A stretch of DNA of 29,471 nt from Comamonadaceae bacterium UBA4962 (GCA_002397315.1 DHAE01000028.1:1-29471), one strand, 5' to 3'. Numbered from the stretch's first letter, positions 7,955 to 15,976 are shown. The notes: generated from the letters alone by a model not told the origin. Numbers and translations are program-made.

Positions 7955-9395
7955 GGTGTGCGGGTCCGGTGGTGGGCAGCGCGATGGCCGGCAGCGGCAG
8001 GCGGATGGTGACTTCGGCGCCCCGCCCGGGCAGGTTGCGCGCCGTCACGCTGCCGCCCAGGGTGCGCGCCACGTTCATGGCCAGGAAGAGCCCGAGGCCC
8101 CCGCCGGGGCGTCCCTTGCTCGACTGGTAGGGCTTGCCGAGGCGCGTGAGGATGGCGGGATCGAACCCCGGCCCGGCGTCGGTGACGGTGATGCGCAGGG
8201 TATCGTCGTCACGCTCGGCCACCATGCCCACCCAGTCCGGCGAGGCGTCCCGTGCATTGTCCAACACATTGAAAACCATCTGCTGCAGCGTGGTGTCCGA
8301 CACCATGGCCGTATCGTCGCCGAAGCGGTTGGCGTAGTCGAAGGCGGCGATGGTACGGCTGGCGCGCCAGTCGCGCGCCAGCGCATCGACGAAGGTGCGC
8401 ACCGTGGTCTGCGCCGAGGCCTCGCCGCGTGTTTCGCCGGCCGACAGCAGGATGCCGCTCACGATGGTCTTGCAGCGCTGTACCTGCGTCTGCATCTCGG
8501 CGATCTCGTCCTGCAGCACCGGGTCGGCAGCCAGCCGCGCGTCGTGCCGCCAGTCGCCCAGGATCACGGCCATGGTCGACAGCGGCGTGCCCAGCTCGTG
8601 CGCCGCGCCCGAAGCCAGCAGGCCCATGCGCACGATGTGCTCCTCTTCCAGGCCGCGCTGCCGCGCCGCCGCCAGCCGGGCATCGCGCTGGCGCAGGTTG
8701 CGCTCGATGCGGGTGATGAAGATCACCAGCAGGATGGCGTTGAGCAGGAAGCACGCCATCAGGCCGAGCAGGTAGGGGCTCGCGAGGCCCAGGTGCAGGT
8801 CTGCGGACAGCGTGAGCGGCAGGTTGAAGCGCGACAGCGCCGCGAAGCAGGCGGTGGTGATCGCGACGATCGACCAGATGTAGAACCCGCGCAGCAGCAC
8901 CGCGCCGACCGCGATCTGCAGCAGATACAGGAAGACGAACGGGTTGCCGGTTCCGCCGCTCAGGTAGAGCTGCACGGTGAGCACGGCCACGTCGATGAGC
9001 AGCGCGAGGAACAGCTCCACCTGGCGCACGGCGTGCCCCGTGCGCCAGCGCAGATGGCTGACGATGTTGAAGAGCACGAGGCAGCCCACCACCAGCAGCA
9101 TCTCGCGCACCGGCATCGTCAGCCCGAGGCTGTAGTAGGCGACCTCGATGGTGAAGATCTGCCCGATGGCCGCCACCCAGCGCAGCTGGATCAGCTGGTG
9201 CAGATTCTTCAGCCCCGCGGCGGCATTCGCATACCGGGCGTTGCGCACGGACGGCGCGGAAGGCGCGGCCGGAGAAGATTTGGCACCGGGCACCGCGGCA
9301 GGCGGGGCGCCCGGGACGGGATCAGGGCGTGGAACGGTCGGAGGGGTGGAGGGCACGGTGGGCTGCGCGCGAGCGAAACTCGTAGCGTGCCACAT
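7944..9395 (-). CDS. regB: Redox sensor histidine kinase, RegB/PrrB/ActS family
   Basis: A 483-residue membrane kinase. After a Pro/Ala-rich N-terminus (about 1-50) come six hydrophobic helices (about 68-228). The loop motif GGTGNPF (147-153) matches the GGxxNPF heptad that binds ubiquinone in RegB. The H-box GAAHELGTPLSTM carries H266. C308 in QRCKT matches the redox-active cysteine of RegB (Cys265 in R. capsulatus). The ATP-binding motifs are NVLDNARD (376-383), DAGPGF and GGGLGL (431-436). Both known redox-sensing sites are therefore present. The ATG at 9395 lies inside the end of the SURF1 gene (74-bp overlap). A GTG at 9356 would shorten the overlap to 35 bp and is a fair alternative start. 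Confidence 0.9.
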   Translation of the reverse strand: MWHATSFARAQPTVPSTPPTVPRPDPVPGAPPAAVPGAKSSPAAPSAPSVRNARYANAAAGLKNLHQLIQLRWVAAIGQIFTIEVAYYSLGLTMPVREMLLVVGCLVLFNIVSHLRWRTGHAVRQVELFLALLIDVAVLTVQLYLSGGTGNPFVFLYLLQIAVGAVLLRGFYIWSIVAITTACFAALSRFNLPLTLSADLHLGLASPYLLGLMACFLLNAILLVIFITRIERNLRQRDARLAAARQRGLEEEHIVRMGLLASGAAHELGTPLSTMAVILGDWRHDARLAADPVLQDEIAEMQTQVQRCKTIVSGILLSAGETRGEASAQTTVRTFVDALARDWRASRTIAAFDYANRFGDDTAMVSDTTLQQMVFNVLDNARDASPDWVGMVAERDDDTLRITVTDAGPGFDPAILTRLGKPYQSSKGRPGGGLGLFLAMNVARTLGGSVTARNLPGRGAEVTIRLPLPAIALPTTGPAHHGR

Positions 9396-10182
9396 ACCAG
9401 CCCGCACCGACAACCATCAGCGCGAGCCCGTACCAGGTGAGGGCGTACACGAGATGGCTGTTGGGGAAGCGGATCACGGTCATGCCGGCGCGGGGCCAGG
9501 GGCCGGCGCTGGCGGCCGTACCTTCGCCGATCGCCTGCGGCGGCTGCTTTGCCGTGGGCAGGCCGGCGTCGATGAAGAACGGCGCGGCGCGCGGCAGTTG
9601 CCGGTCCGCCGCGATGGCGGCCACGTCGCGCGAGTACCAGCGCTGCGCGGCCGGATCGTTGGCGCGCAGCAGGCTGCCGCCGGGCTCGCTCAGGCGCAGC
9701 AGGCCCTGCACGGTCACAGGCGCATGGCCCGCACCGCCGGCATCGGCCGCGGCCAGCGCATCGCCGCCCGGCAGCCAGCGCGCGCGCTGGTCCTGCGGCA
9801 CGAAGCCGCGGTTGACCAGCACCTGCGTGCCGTCGGCCTGCTGCAGCGGCGTCATCACCCAGAAACCGGCGCCGAGTTCGGTGGTGGCCTGGGCGAGCAC
9901 GGTGCGGTCCGCGAGCCAGCGGCCGGTGGCCGCTACGGGCTGGTACTCGTAGCGCGCGGCGTCGATCTGCGGCCACTGCGCCGGCGGCGGCACGGGCACC
10001 GGCGCGGCATGCACGCGCTGGTCCACGCGCTCGATCAGCGCGAGCTTCCAGGCGCGGCGCTGCACCTGCCAAGTACCCAGGGCCATGAAGCCCAAAAACA
10101 AGGCGATGCCCACCAGGATGAGCATCGCCTTGAGGAGGGGAGAGCGCCGGCGCGGGCCGGCCTCCGTGCTGCCTTGCACCAC
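9322..10182 (-). CDS. SURF1-family oxidase assembly factor (quinol-oxidase type by context)
   Basis: A 286-residue protein with the SURF1 layout: an N-terminal helix (about 18-38), the motif GTWQVQRRAWKLALI, a long periplasmic domain containing WVMTPLQQADGTQVLVNRGFVP, and a C-terminal helix (LVYALTWYGLALMVVGAGWYVAR). SURF1 proteins help insert heme into heme-copper oxidase subunit I. The gene lies 7 bp after cyoD, in the quinol-oxidase operon, resembling the Surf1q versus Surf1c split known in Paracoccus; I infer it serves the quinol oxidase. The start is GTG at 10182, since no ATG precedes the first helix in this frame. The 3' end overlaps regB. Confidence 0.87.
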   Translation of the reverse strand: MVQGSTEAGPRRRSPLLKAMLILVGIALFLGFMALGTWQVQRRAWKLALIERVDQRVHAAPVPVPPPAQWPQIDAARYEYQPVAATGRWLADRTVLAQATTELGAGFWVMTPLQQADGTQVLVNRGFVPQDQRARWLPGGDALAAADAGGAGHAPVTVQGLLRLSEPGGSLLRANDPAAQRWYSRDVAAIAADRQLPRAAPFFIDAGLPTAKQPPQAIGEGTAASAGPWPRAGMTVIRFPNSHLVYALTWYGLALMVVGAGWYVARYEFRSRAAHRALHPSDRSTP

Positions 10183-10189
10183 TGTGCCG

Positions 10190-10627
10190 TCAGGGCGCGT
10201 TGTTCACCGGCGGGGGCAGCGGTGCGGTGGATGCGGGCATGGTGTGCTCCGGCATCATGTTCGTGTTCATGTGGAACATCACCCACAGCGTGCCGGCGAT
10301 GGCGATCGCCACGAACACCACGGTGAAGATGGTGGACAGCATCGTCCAGCCGCCCTCGACCTTGCCGTTCATGTGCAGGAAGTACACCATGTGCACGAGG
10401 ATCTGCACCACGGCGAAGGCACCCAGCACCAGCACGGCCGTGCTGCGGTCGGAGATCACCTTGGCCATGACGAGCCAGAACGGGATCGCGGTCAGGATGA
10501 TCGAGAGGACGAAGCCGGTCATGTAGCCGGAGAAGGTGCTGTGCGGGCCGTCGTCGTGGTGGTGGCCGTCGTGCCCGGCATGCCCGTCGTGGGCATGGGC
10601 GTGTGCGTGCGAATTCTGTGCGGACAT
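10190..10627 (-). CDS. cyoD: Cytochrome bo3 ubiquinol oxidase subunit IV, His-rich N-terminus
   Basis: A 145-residue small subunit of the quinol oxidase. Residues from about 38 onward match CyoD: three helices, with SGYMTGFVLSIILTAIPFW, then AVVQILVHMVYFLHM, then VFVAIAIAGTLWVMFHM. CyoD aids assembly of the Cu(B) site in subunit I. The ATG at 10627 is 2 bp after cyoC. The first 30 or so residues are unusual: at least ten histidines with Ala, Asp and Gly (HAHAHAHDGHAGHDGHHH). This makes the protein longer than E. coli CyoD (about 109 residues) and suggests a metal-binding tail. Confidence 0.92.
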   Translation of the reverse strand: MSAQNSHAHAHAHDGHAGHDGHHHDDGPHSTFSGYMTGFVLSIILTAIPFWLVMAKVISDRSTAVLVLGAFAVVQILVHMVYFLHMNGKVEGGWTMLSTIFTVVFVAIAIAGTLWVMFHMNTNMMPEHTMPASTAPLPPPVNNAP

Positions 10628-10629
10628 GG

Positions 10630-11262
10630 TTACAGCACCCCCATCAGGTACACAAAGGTGAAGACGCCGATCCAGACGACGTCCAGGAAGTGCCAGAACA
10701 TCGACAGGCACATCAGGCGGCGGGTATTGGCGGGGATCAGGCCGTGCTTGCCGATCTGGATCATCAGTACCACCAGCCAGATCAGGCCGAAGGTCACGTG
10801 CAGGCCGTGGGTGCCCACCAGCGTGAAGAAGGCCGACAGGAAGGCGCTGCGCTGCGGGCCGGCGCCTTCGTGGATCAGGTGGTGGAACTCATAGAGTTCG
10901 AGGCCCAGGAAGCACAGGCCGAAGAGGCCCGTGACCGCCAGCCAGCCCAGCGTGCCGCGCACGTTGCCCTTTTGCTTCTGCAGCATCGCGAACCCGAAGG
11001 TGATGGACGACAGCAGCAGGAAGGCGGTGTTGATGGCCACCAGCGTGAGGTCGAACAGCTGCGCGCCGGTCGGGCCGGCCGCATAGCTGCGGCCCAGCAC
11101 GCCATAGGTGGCGAACAGCGCCGCGAAGATGAGGCAGTCGCTCATCAGGTAGAGCCAGAAGCCGAGCGCGGTGCCGTTTTCTGGATGCGGCTCCTCCGCG
11201 AGGTGGTAGTCGCGGGAAGCCAGGGCGCCTGCGGCGCCTGCTTGGTAACGGATATCAGACAT
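10630..11262 (-). CDS. cyoC: Cytochrome bo3 ubiquinol oxidase subunit III
   Basis: A 210-residue, five-helix subunit III. Recognisable blocks are ALGFWLYLMSDCLIFAALFATY, LELYEFHHLIHEGAGPQRSAF, TLVGTHGLHVTFGLIW and LSMFWHFLDVVWIGVF. The short five-helix form is typical of CyoC rather than of seven-helix cytochrome c oxidase subunit III. The ATG at 11262 lies inside the last codons of cyoB (ATGTCTGA, 8-bp overlap), so the two are translationally coupled. Length equals that of the E. coli protein to within a few residues. Confidence 0.95.
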   Translation of the reverse strand: MSDIRYQAGAAGALASRDYHLAEEPHPENGTALGFWLYLMSDCLIFAALFATYGVLGRSYAAGPTGAQLFDLTLVAINTAFLLLSSITFGFAMLQKQKGNVRGTLGWLAVTGLFGLCFLGLELYEFHHLIHEGAGPQRSAFLSAFFTLVGTHGLHVTFGLIWLVVLMIQIGKHGLIPANTRRLMCLSMFWHFLDVVWIGVFTFVYLMGVL

Positions 11263-13261
11263 GGGAGCGGGCGAGTTGGAGTGTGCGGGCTTCTTCGGTC
11301 TTGTTGACTTCATCGGCGGGGATGTAGAAGTCGCGCTTGTAGTTGAACGTGTGGATGATCGCGGCCAGCACGATGCCGAGGAACGACACGCCCGCGAGCA
11401 GCCACATGTGCCAGATCAGCGCGAAGCCCAGGACCAGCGAGAGGCCGGAGATCACCGCGCCCGCGCCGGTGTTGGCGGGCATGTGGATCGGCTGGTAGCC
11501 GGCCAGGGGACGCGCGTAACCATGCTTCTTCATGTCCCACCAGGCATCGATCTCGTGCACGTAGGGCGTGAACGCGAAGTTGTACTGCGGCGGGGGCGAG
11601 GAGGTGGCCCACTCCAGCGTGCGGGCGTCCCACGGGTCGCCCGTGAAGTCGCGCAGTTCGTCGCGCTTGAGGTAGCTCACCACCAGCTGCATCAGGAAGC
11701 AGCCGATGCCCAGGGCGATGAGGCCGGCGCCGATCGCGGCGATGATGAACCAGATCTGCAGCGACGGGTCCTCGAAGTGGTTGACGCGGCGCGTCACGCC
11801 CAGCAGGCCGAGAACGTAGAGCGGCGCGAAGGCGACCCAGAAGCCCACCACCCACAGCCAGAAGGAGCGCACGCCCCAGGTGCGGTCGAGCTTGTAGCCG
11901 AAGGCCTTCGGGAACCAGTAGTTGATGCCGGCGAACAGGCCGAACAGCACGCCGCCGATGATCACGTTGTGGAAGTGGGCGATCAGGAACAGGCTGTTGT
12001 GCAGCACGAAGTCGGCCGGGGGCACGGCCAGCAGCACGCCGGTCATGCCGCCGATGGCGAAGGTGGCCATGAACGCGACGGTCCACATCATGGGCAGCTC
12101 GAAGCGGATGCGGCCCTTGTACATCGTGAACAGCCAGTTGAAGATCTTCGCGCCCGTGGGGATCGAGATGATCATCGTGGTGATGCCGAAGAACGTGTTC
12201 ACGCTGGCGCCGGAGCCCATCGTGAAGAAGTGGTGCAGCCACACGAGGTAGGACAGGATGGTGATCACCACCGTGGCGTACACCATCGAGGTGTAGCCGA
12301 ACAGGCGCTTGCGGCAGAACGTGGCGACCACTTCGGAGAAGATGCCGAAGGCCGGCAGGATCAGGATGTAGACCTCGGGGTGGCCCCAGATCCAGATCAG
12401 GTTCACGTAGAGCATCGGGTTGCCGCCGAGGTCGTTCGTGAAGAAGTTCGTGCCGACGTAGCGGTCGAGCGACATCAGCACCAGGGCGGCCGTCAGCACG
12501 GGGAACGAGGCCACGATCAGTGCGTTGGTGCACAGGGACGTCCAGGTGAAGATGGGCATCTTCATCAGGTTCATGCCGGGCGCGCGCATCTTGATGATGG
12601 TGACGATCAGGTTGATGCCCGAGAGCGTCGTCCCGACCCCCGCGACCTGCAGCGCCCATATGTAGTAGTCGAGCCCGGTCCCCGGATTCTGCGCCCCCAG
12701 GTTGGACAGCGCCAGCCAGCCGGAGGTGGAGAACTCGCCCAGGAACAGCGAGATCATCACCAGGATGGCGCCGGCCGTGGTCATCCAGAAGCTGAAGTTG
12801 TTCAGGAACGGGAAGGCCACGTCGCGCGCGCCGATCTGCAGCGGCACGACGTAGTTCATGAGCCCGGTCACGAGCGGCATGGCCACGAAGAAGATCATGA
12901 TCACGCCGTGGGCGGTGAAGATCTGGTCGTAGTGGTGCGGCGGCAGGTAGCCCATGTTGTCGCCGAAGGCGATGGACTGCTGCAGGCGCATCATCACCGC
13001 GTCGGCGAAGCCGCGCAGCAGCATGACGAGGCCGAGGATCATGTACATGATCCCGATCTTCTTGTGGTCGATGCTGCAGATCCAGTCGCGCCACAGCGGG
13101 CCCCAGAGGCGGAAGCGCGTGACCGCGGCGAAGACGGCGAGGCCGCCCAGCACCACGGCGATGAAGGTCCACAGCACGATGGGTTCGTGCGCCATCGGCA
13201 CGGAGTCCCAGGTGAGCCGTCCCAGGGCCCAGTGGGACGCGGAAATTTGTTCGGAGGACAT
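11255..13261 (-). CDS. cyoB: Cytochrome bo3 ubiquinol oxidase subunit I
   Basis: A 668-residue catalytic subunit that oxidises ubiquinol, reduces O2 to water at a heme-Cu(B) centre and pumps protons. It aligns with E. coli CyoB almost throughout. The quinone-site residues R83 and D87 (LLRGFADAVMM) and H110 and Q113 (PPHHYDQ) correspond to E. coli R71, D75, H98 and Q101, which separates it from cytochrome c oxidases. H118 is the heme b ligand. Further ligands appear in WGHPEVYILILP (Cu(B) His and cross-linked Tyr), WLHHFFTMG and HFHNVI. Fifteen or so helices are visible. The ATG at 13261 aligns with the family's N-terminal block LTWDSVPMAHEPIV. Confidence 0.97.
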   Translation of the reverse strand: MSSEQISASHWALGRLTWDSVPMAHEPIVLWTFIAVVLGGLAVFAAVTRFRLWGPLWRDWICSIDHKKIGIMYMILGLVMLLRGFADAVMMRLQQSIAFGDNMGYLPPHHYDQIFTAHGVIMIFFVAMPLVTGLMNYVVPLQIGARDVAFPFLNNFSFWMTTAGAILVMISLFLGEFSTSGWLALSNLGAQNPGTGLDYYIWALQVAGVGTTLSGINLIVTIIKMRAPGMNLMKMPIFTWTSLCTNALIVASFPVLTAALVLMSLDRYVGTNFFTNDLGGNPMLYVNLIWIWGHPEVYILILPAFGIFSEVVATFCRKRLFGYTSMVYATVVITILSYLVWLHHFFTMGSGASVNTFFGITTMIISIPTGAKIFNWLFTMYKGRIRFELPMMWTVAFMATFAIGGMTGVLLAVPPADFVLHNSLFLIAHFHNVIIGGVLFGLFAGINYWFPKAFGYKLDRTWGVRSFWLWVVGFWVAFAPLYVLGLLGVTRRVNHFEDPSLQIWFIIAAIGAGLIALGIGCFLMQLVVSYLKRDELRDFTGDPWDARTLEWATSSPPPQYNFAFTPYVHEIDAWWDMKKHGYARPLAGYQPIHMPANTGAGAVISGLSLVLGFALIWHMWLLAGVSFLGIVLAAIIHTFNYKRDFYIPADEVNKTEEARTLQLARSHV

Positions 13262-13280
13262 AACGGGTCTCTTCTGAAGG

Positions 13281-13310
13281 GGGCCTGCGCCGCTCGCGCG
13301 CAGCAGGCCC
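13281..13310. repeat. Hairpin in the cyoA-cyoB spacer
   Basis: GGGCCTGC (13281-13288) and GCAGGCCC (13303-13310) form a perfect 8-bp inverted repeat filling half of the 56-bp spacer. With no T-tract it is more likely an mRNA-stability or partial-attenuation element than a full terminator. Confidence 0.35.
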
Positions 13311-13317
13311 TACAGGG

Positions 13318-14364
13318 TCATTGCGGGGTGGCGGCGCGCTGGAGGTCGCGCGTTTCCAGGGAGGCGATCACGCGCGCCGAATTCTCGGCCGTGCACACGT
13401 CCTGGGGCAGGTTCAGGCCGGCGGCCTTGAGGTAGGCCTCGCCGCCGTTCGCGTCGATGGCCATCATGTGGTGCATGCACATCTTGCCGTCTTCCACGCA
13501 GCGGTTGAGCACCTTGTCGTAGAGACCTGCCTCGACCGATGCGAAGCGCTCCACGGGGTTGCGCTCGCTGGGCTTGGCCAGGGCGAGGTAGGTCTTGGTG
13601 TCCAGCGCCTTGCCGGAGCCCTTCGCGTCGGCGACCCACTTGTCGAAGTCGCCGTCGTTCAGGCCGTGGAACTTGAAGGTCATGCCCGAGAAGCCCGGGC
13701 CGCTGTAGTGCGACGAGAAGCCGTGGTAGACGCCCGCCTTGTTGATGATGGCGTTCAGCTCGGTCTGCATGCCGGGCATGGTGTAGATCATGCCGGCCAG
13801 GTCGGGCACGTAGAACGCGTTCATCGTGGACGTGGACGTCAGCTTGAAGACGATGGGTCGGTCCACCGGGGCGGCCACTTCGTTCACCGTCGCGATGCCC
13901 TGCTCCGGATAGAAGAAGGCCCACTTCCAGTCCATGGCCACGACCTGGATCTCCAGCGGCTTGACGCTGGCCGGCAGCGGCCGGGCGGCATCGATGCGGT
14001 CGAGCGGGCGGTAGGGATCGAGCTTGTGGGTGCTGATCCAGGTCAGCGCGCCCAGGGCGATGATGATCATCAGCGGCACGGTCCAGATCACCAGCTCCAG
14101 CGTGGTGGAGTGGTGCCAGTCGGGATCGTACTCGGCCTCGGTGTTGGTCTGCCGGTACTTCCAGGCGAACAGGAAGGTGAGCAGGATCACCGGCACGATG
14201 ATGATCAGCATCAGCAGCGTCGCGGTGACGACGAGCTGGCCTTGCTGCGCGGCGACGTCGCCCGCCGGATTGAGGACGACGGCCTTGCTGCAGCCGGCGA
14301 GGCCGGCAGCCAGGGCGGCCGCGCCGAGCCATGCGGGCCCGCGGAGTTTCATGGTTTTCGACAT
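13318..14364 (-). CDS. cyoA: Cytochrome bo3 ubiquinol oxidase subunit II (lipoprotein)
   Basis: A 348-residue subunit II, first gene of the operon. The signal peptide ends in a lipobox LAGC with Cys25 as the lipidated residue. Two helices follow (VVTATLLMLIIIVPVILLTFLF; LELVIWTVPLMIIIALGALTW), then a cupredoxin-fold periplasmic domain with MDWKWAFFYPEQGIATVNE and SSHYSGPGFSGM. The Cu(A) cysteine pair of cytochrome c oxidases is absent from the SSHYSGPGFSGM block, as expected for a quinol oxidase. The start at 14364 places the lipobox as in E. coli CyoA; an ATG at 14352 is also possible. The C-terminal tail, with HHMM and several extra Cys and Met residues, differs from the enteric protein. 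Confidence 0.95.
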   Translation of the reverse strand: MSKTMKLRGPAWLGAAALAAGLAGCSKAVVLNPAGDVAAQQGQLVVTATLLMLIIIVPVILLTFLFAWKYRQTNTEAEYDPDWHHSTTLELVIWTVPLMIIIALGALTWISTHKLDPYRPLDRIDAARPLPASVKPLEIQVVAMDWKWAFFYPEQGIATVNEVAAPVDRPIVFKLTSTSTMNAFYVPDLAGMIYTMPGMQTELNAIINKAGVYHGFSSHYSGPGFSGMTFKFHGLNDGDFDKWVADAKGSGKALDTKTYLALAKPSERNPVERFASVEAGLYDKVLNRCVEDGKMCMHHMMAIDANGGEAYLKAAGLNLPQDVCTAENSARVIASLETRDLQRAATPQ

Positions 14365-14387
14365 GCTTGGGGTGGGCGTAACAAAAG

Positions 14388-14406
14388 CGCGTTTAGGGCA
14401 AACGCG
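14388..14406. repeat. Hairpin in the cyoA 5' untranslated region
   Basis: CGCGTTT (14388-14394) and AAACGCG (14400-14406) form a perfect 7-bp inverted repeat with a 5-base loop. It lies 24 bp upstream of the cyoA start and downstream of the proposed promoter, so it would be transcribed. Confidence 0.35.
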
Positions 14407-14423
14407 GATTACAGGATGGGGCA

Positions 14424-14451
14424 AATGTAATACTTTGGAGGGCTGTGTCGA
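14424..14451 (-). promoter_or_regulatory. Candidate sigma-70 promoter of the cyo operon
   Basis: On the minus strand, TCGACA (14446-14451; 5 of 6 to the -35 consensus) is separated by 16 bases from TACATT (14424-14429; 4 of 6 to the -10). It lies about 60 bp upstream of cyoA and directly next to a 17-bp palindrome on its upstream side. Confidence 0.35.
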
Positions 14452-14468
14452 TTGGACATTTTGTCCAA
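14452..14468. promoter_or_regulatory. Perfect 17-bp palindrome, operator candidate for cyo / MFS
   Basis: TTGGACA (14452-14458), TTT, TGTCCAA (14462-14468) is a perfect inverted repeat in the 277-bp divergent region between cyoA and the MFS gene. It abuts the proposed cyo -35 box on the upstream side, a position suited to an activator. It is not an FNR/Anr box (TTGAT-N4-ATCAA). The binding protein is unknown. The rest of 14469-14641 holds short GC-rich repeats and no gene. Confidence 0.5.
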
Positions 14469-14641
14469 GGTCAATGCACGCCCTCGCGCCATGCGCTGGC
14501 GCGGCCCGTGGGCCGATGAGCGCAAAACCATGGGAGTGTAAGGGTTTGTCCGACCCCGCTTAGGGGAAAAGTCGCCTTGTAGGGGGCCACACCGAAGAGT
14601 AGAACCGGAGTTGTGTTCAGCATGCTTCGAGGAGCTTTCAT

Positions 14642-15976
14642 ATGAGTGGGTCTGCCGCTACCTATCCTTCCGGGGATTTCCATCACGAGGAATCCCTGTC
14701 CCATGCGGACACCCATGAAGAAGCATCGCCCGGCGACATCGCCGTGGGGGTGATCATCGGCCGGTCGTCCGAGTATTTCGATTTCTTCGTCTTCGGGCTG
14801 GCCTGTGTGCTGGTCTTCCCTTCCTACCTGTTCCCGTTCCTCTCGCGGCTCGACGGCACGCTGATGTCGTTCGCCATCTTCGCGCTCGCCTTCGTGGTAC
14901 GCCCGATCGGTACCGCCATCTCGATGGCCGTGCAGCGGCGCTGGGGTCGCGGCACCAAGCTGACCATCGCGCTCTTCCTGCTGGGCGCCTCCACGGCCGG
15001 CATGGCCTTCCTGCCGAGCTACAACAACGCGGGCCAGGCCGCCATCATTGCGCTGGTCGTGCTGCGGCTCGGCCAGGGCCTGGCACTCGGCGGTACCTGG
15101 GACGGCCTTCCTTCGCTGCTGGCGATGTCGGCCCCCAAGGAACGCCGTGGCTGGTACGCCATGATCGGCCAGCTCGGCGCGCCGGTCGGCTTCGTGCTCG
15201 CGGCCAGCCTGTTCGCCTTCCTCTACAGCAATCTCTCGGTGCAGGAGTTCCTGGACTGGGGCTGGCGCTTCCCGTTCTTCGTGGCCTTCGCCATCAACGT
15301 GGTGGCGCTGTTCGCCCGGCTGCGGCTGATCGTCGGCCAGTCGTACACCGACCTGCTGCAGCAACGCGAGCTGGCACCCGTGGGCGCGTTCGAGCTCATG
15401 CGCAATGAAGGCCGCAACGTGCTGCTGGGCGCCTTCGCCGCACTGGCCAGCTTCGCGCTCTTCCACATGGTGACGGTGTTCCCGCTGTCCTGGATGTCGA
15501 TGTATTCCGAGCAGTCCATCGTCCACGTGCTGGGCGTGCAGATCGCGGGCGCGTTCTGCGCGGCGCTGGCCATTGTCGTGTCGGGCAGCCTGGCGGACCG
15601 GGTGGGCCGGCGCAACACGCTGGGCGTGATGGCCTGCCTGATCGGGCTGTTCAGCCTCGTCACGCCGTGGCTGCTGAGCAGCGGCACGACCGGCAACAAC
15701 ATTTTCATCATCGTGGGCTTCATCCTGCTCGGCCTGTCGTACGGCCAGGCGTCGGGCACGGTCACCGCCAACTTCTCGCCGCGCTTCCGCTACACCGGCG
15801 CAGCGCTGTCGGCCGACCTGGCCTGGCTGGTGGGGGCGGCGTTCGCACCGCTGGTGGCGCTGGGCCTGTCGGCCAAGTTCGGGCTGGTCGCCGTGTGCGT
15901 CTACCTGCTGTCGGGCGCGGTCTGTACGCTCCTGGCCCTGCGGATCAACCGCTGGATCGAACGCCGCGAGGCCTGA
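14642..15976 (+). CDS. MFS transporter, metabolite:H+ symporter (MHS) type
   Basis: A 444-residue transporter with 12 predicted helices and a polar, His- and acid-rich N-terminus of about 30 residues. MHS-type features include IIGRSSEYFDFFVFG in helix 1 and FVVRPIGTAISM in helix 2. A basic loop RRWGRGTK follows, and helix 4/5 has LRLGQGLALGGTWDGLPSLL. A second-half loop reads GSLADRVGRRNT. The family imports dicarboxylates, osmolytes or aromatic acids; the substrate here cannot be read from sequence. The ATG at 14642 has a GAGGAG Shine-Dalgarno at 14629-14634. The gene is divergent from cyoA and ends before a strong terminator. Confidence 0.88.
   Translation: MSGSAATYPSGDFHHEESLSHADTHEEASPGDIAVGVIIGRSSEYFDFFVFGLACVLVFPSYLFPFLSRLDGTLMSFAIFALAFVVRPIGTAISMAVQRRWGRGTKLTIALFLLGASTAGMAFLPSYNNAGQAAIIALVVLRLGQGLALGGTWDGLPSLLAMSAPKERRGWYAMIGQLGAPVGFVLAASLFAFLYSNLSVQEFLDWGWRFPFFVAFAINVVALFARLRLIVGQSYTDLLQQRELAPVGAFELMRNEGRNVLLGAFAALASFALFHMVTVFPLSWMSMYSEQSIVHVLGVQIAGAFCAALAIVVSGSLADRVGRRNTLGVMACLIGLFSLVTPWLLSSGTTGNNIFIIVGFILLGLSYGQASGTVTANFSPRFRYTGAALSADLAWLVGAAFAPLVALGLSAKFGLVAVCVYLLSGAVCTLLALRINRWIERREA

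Noticed and set aside
11255..14364. Cytochrome c oxidase (ctaCDE) instead of quinol oxidase
   Set aside because: Subunit I has the quinone-site residues R83/D87/H110, subunit II lacks the Cu(A) cysteines and is a lipoprotein, and subunit III is the short five-helix form.
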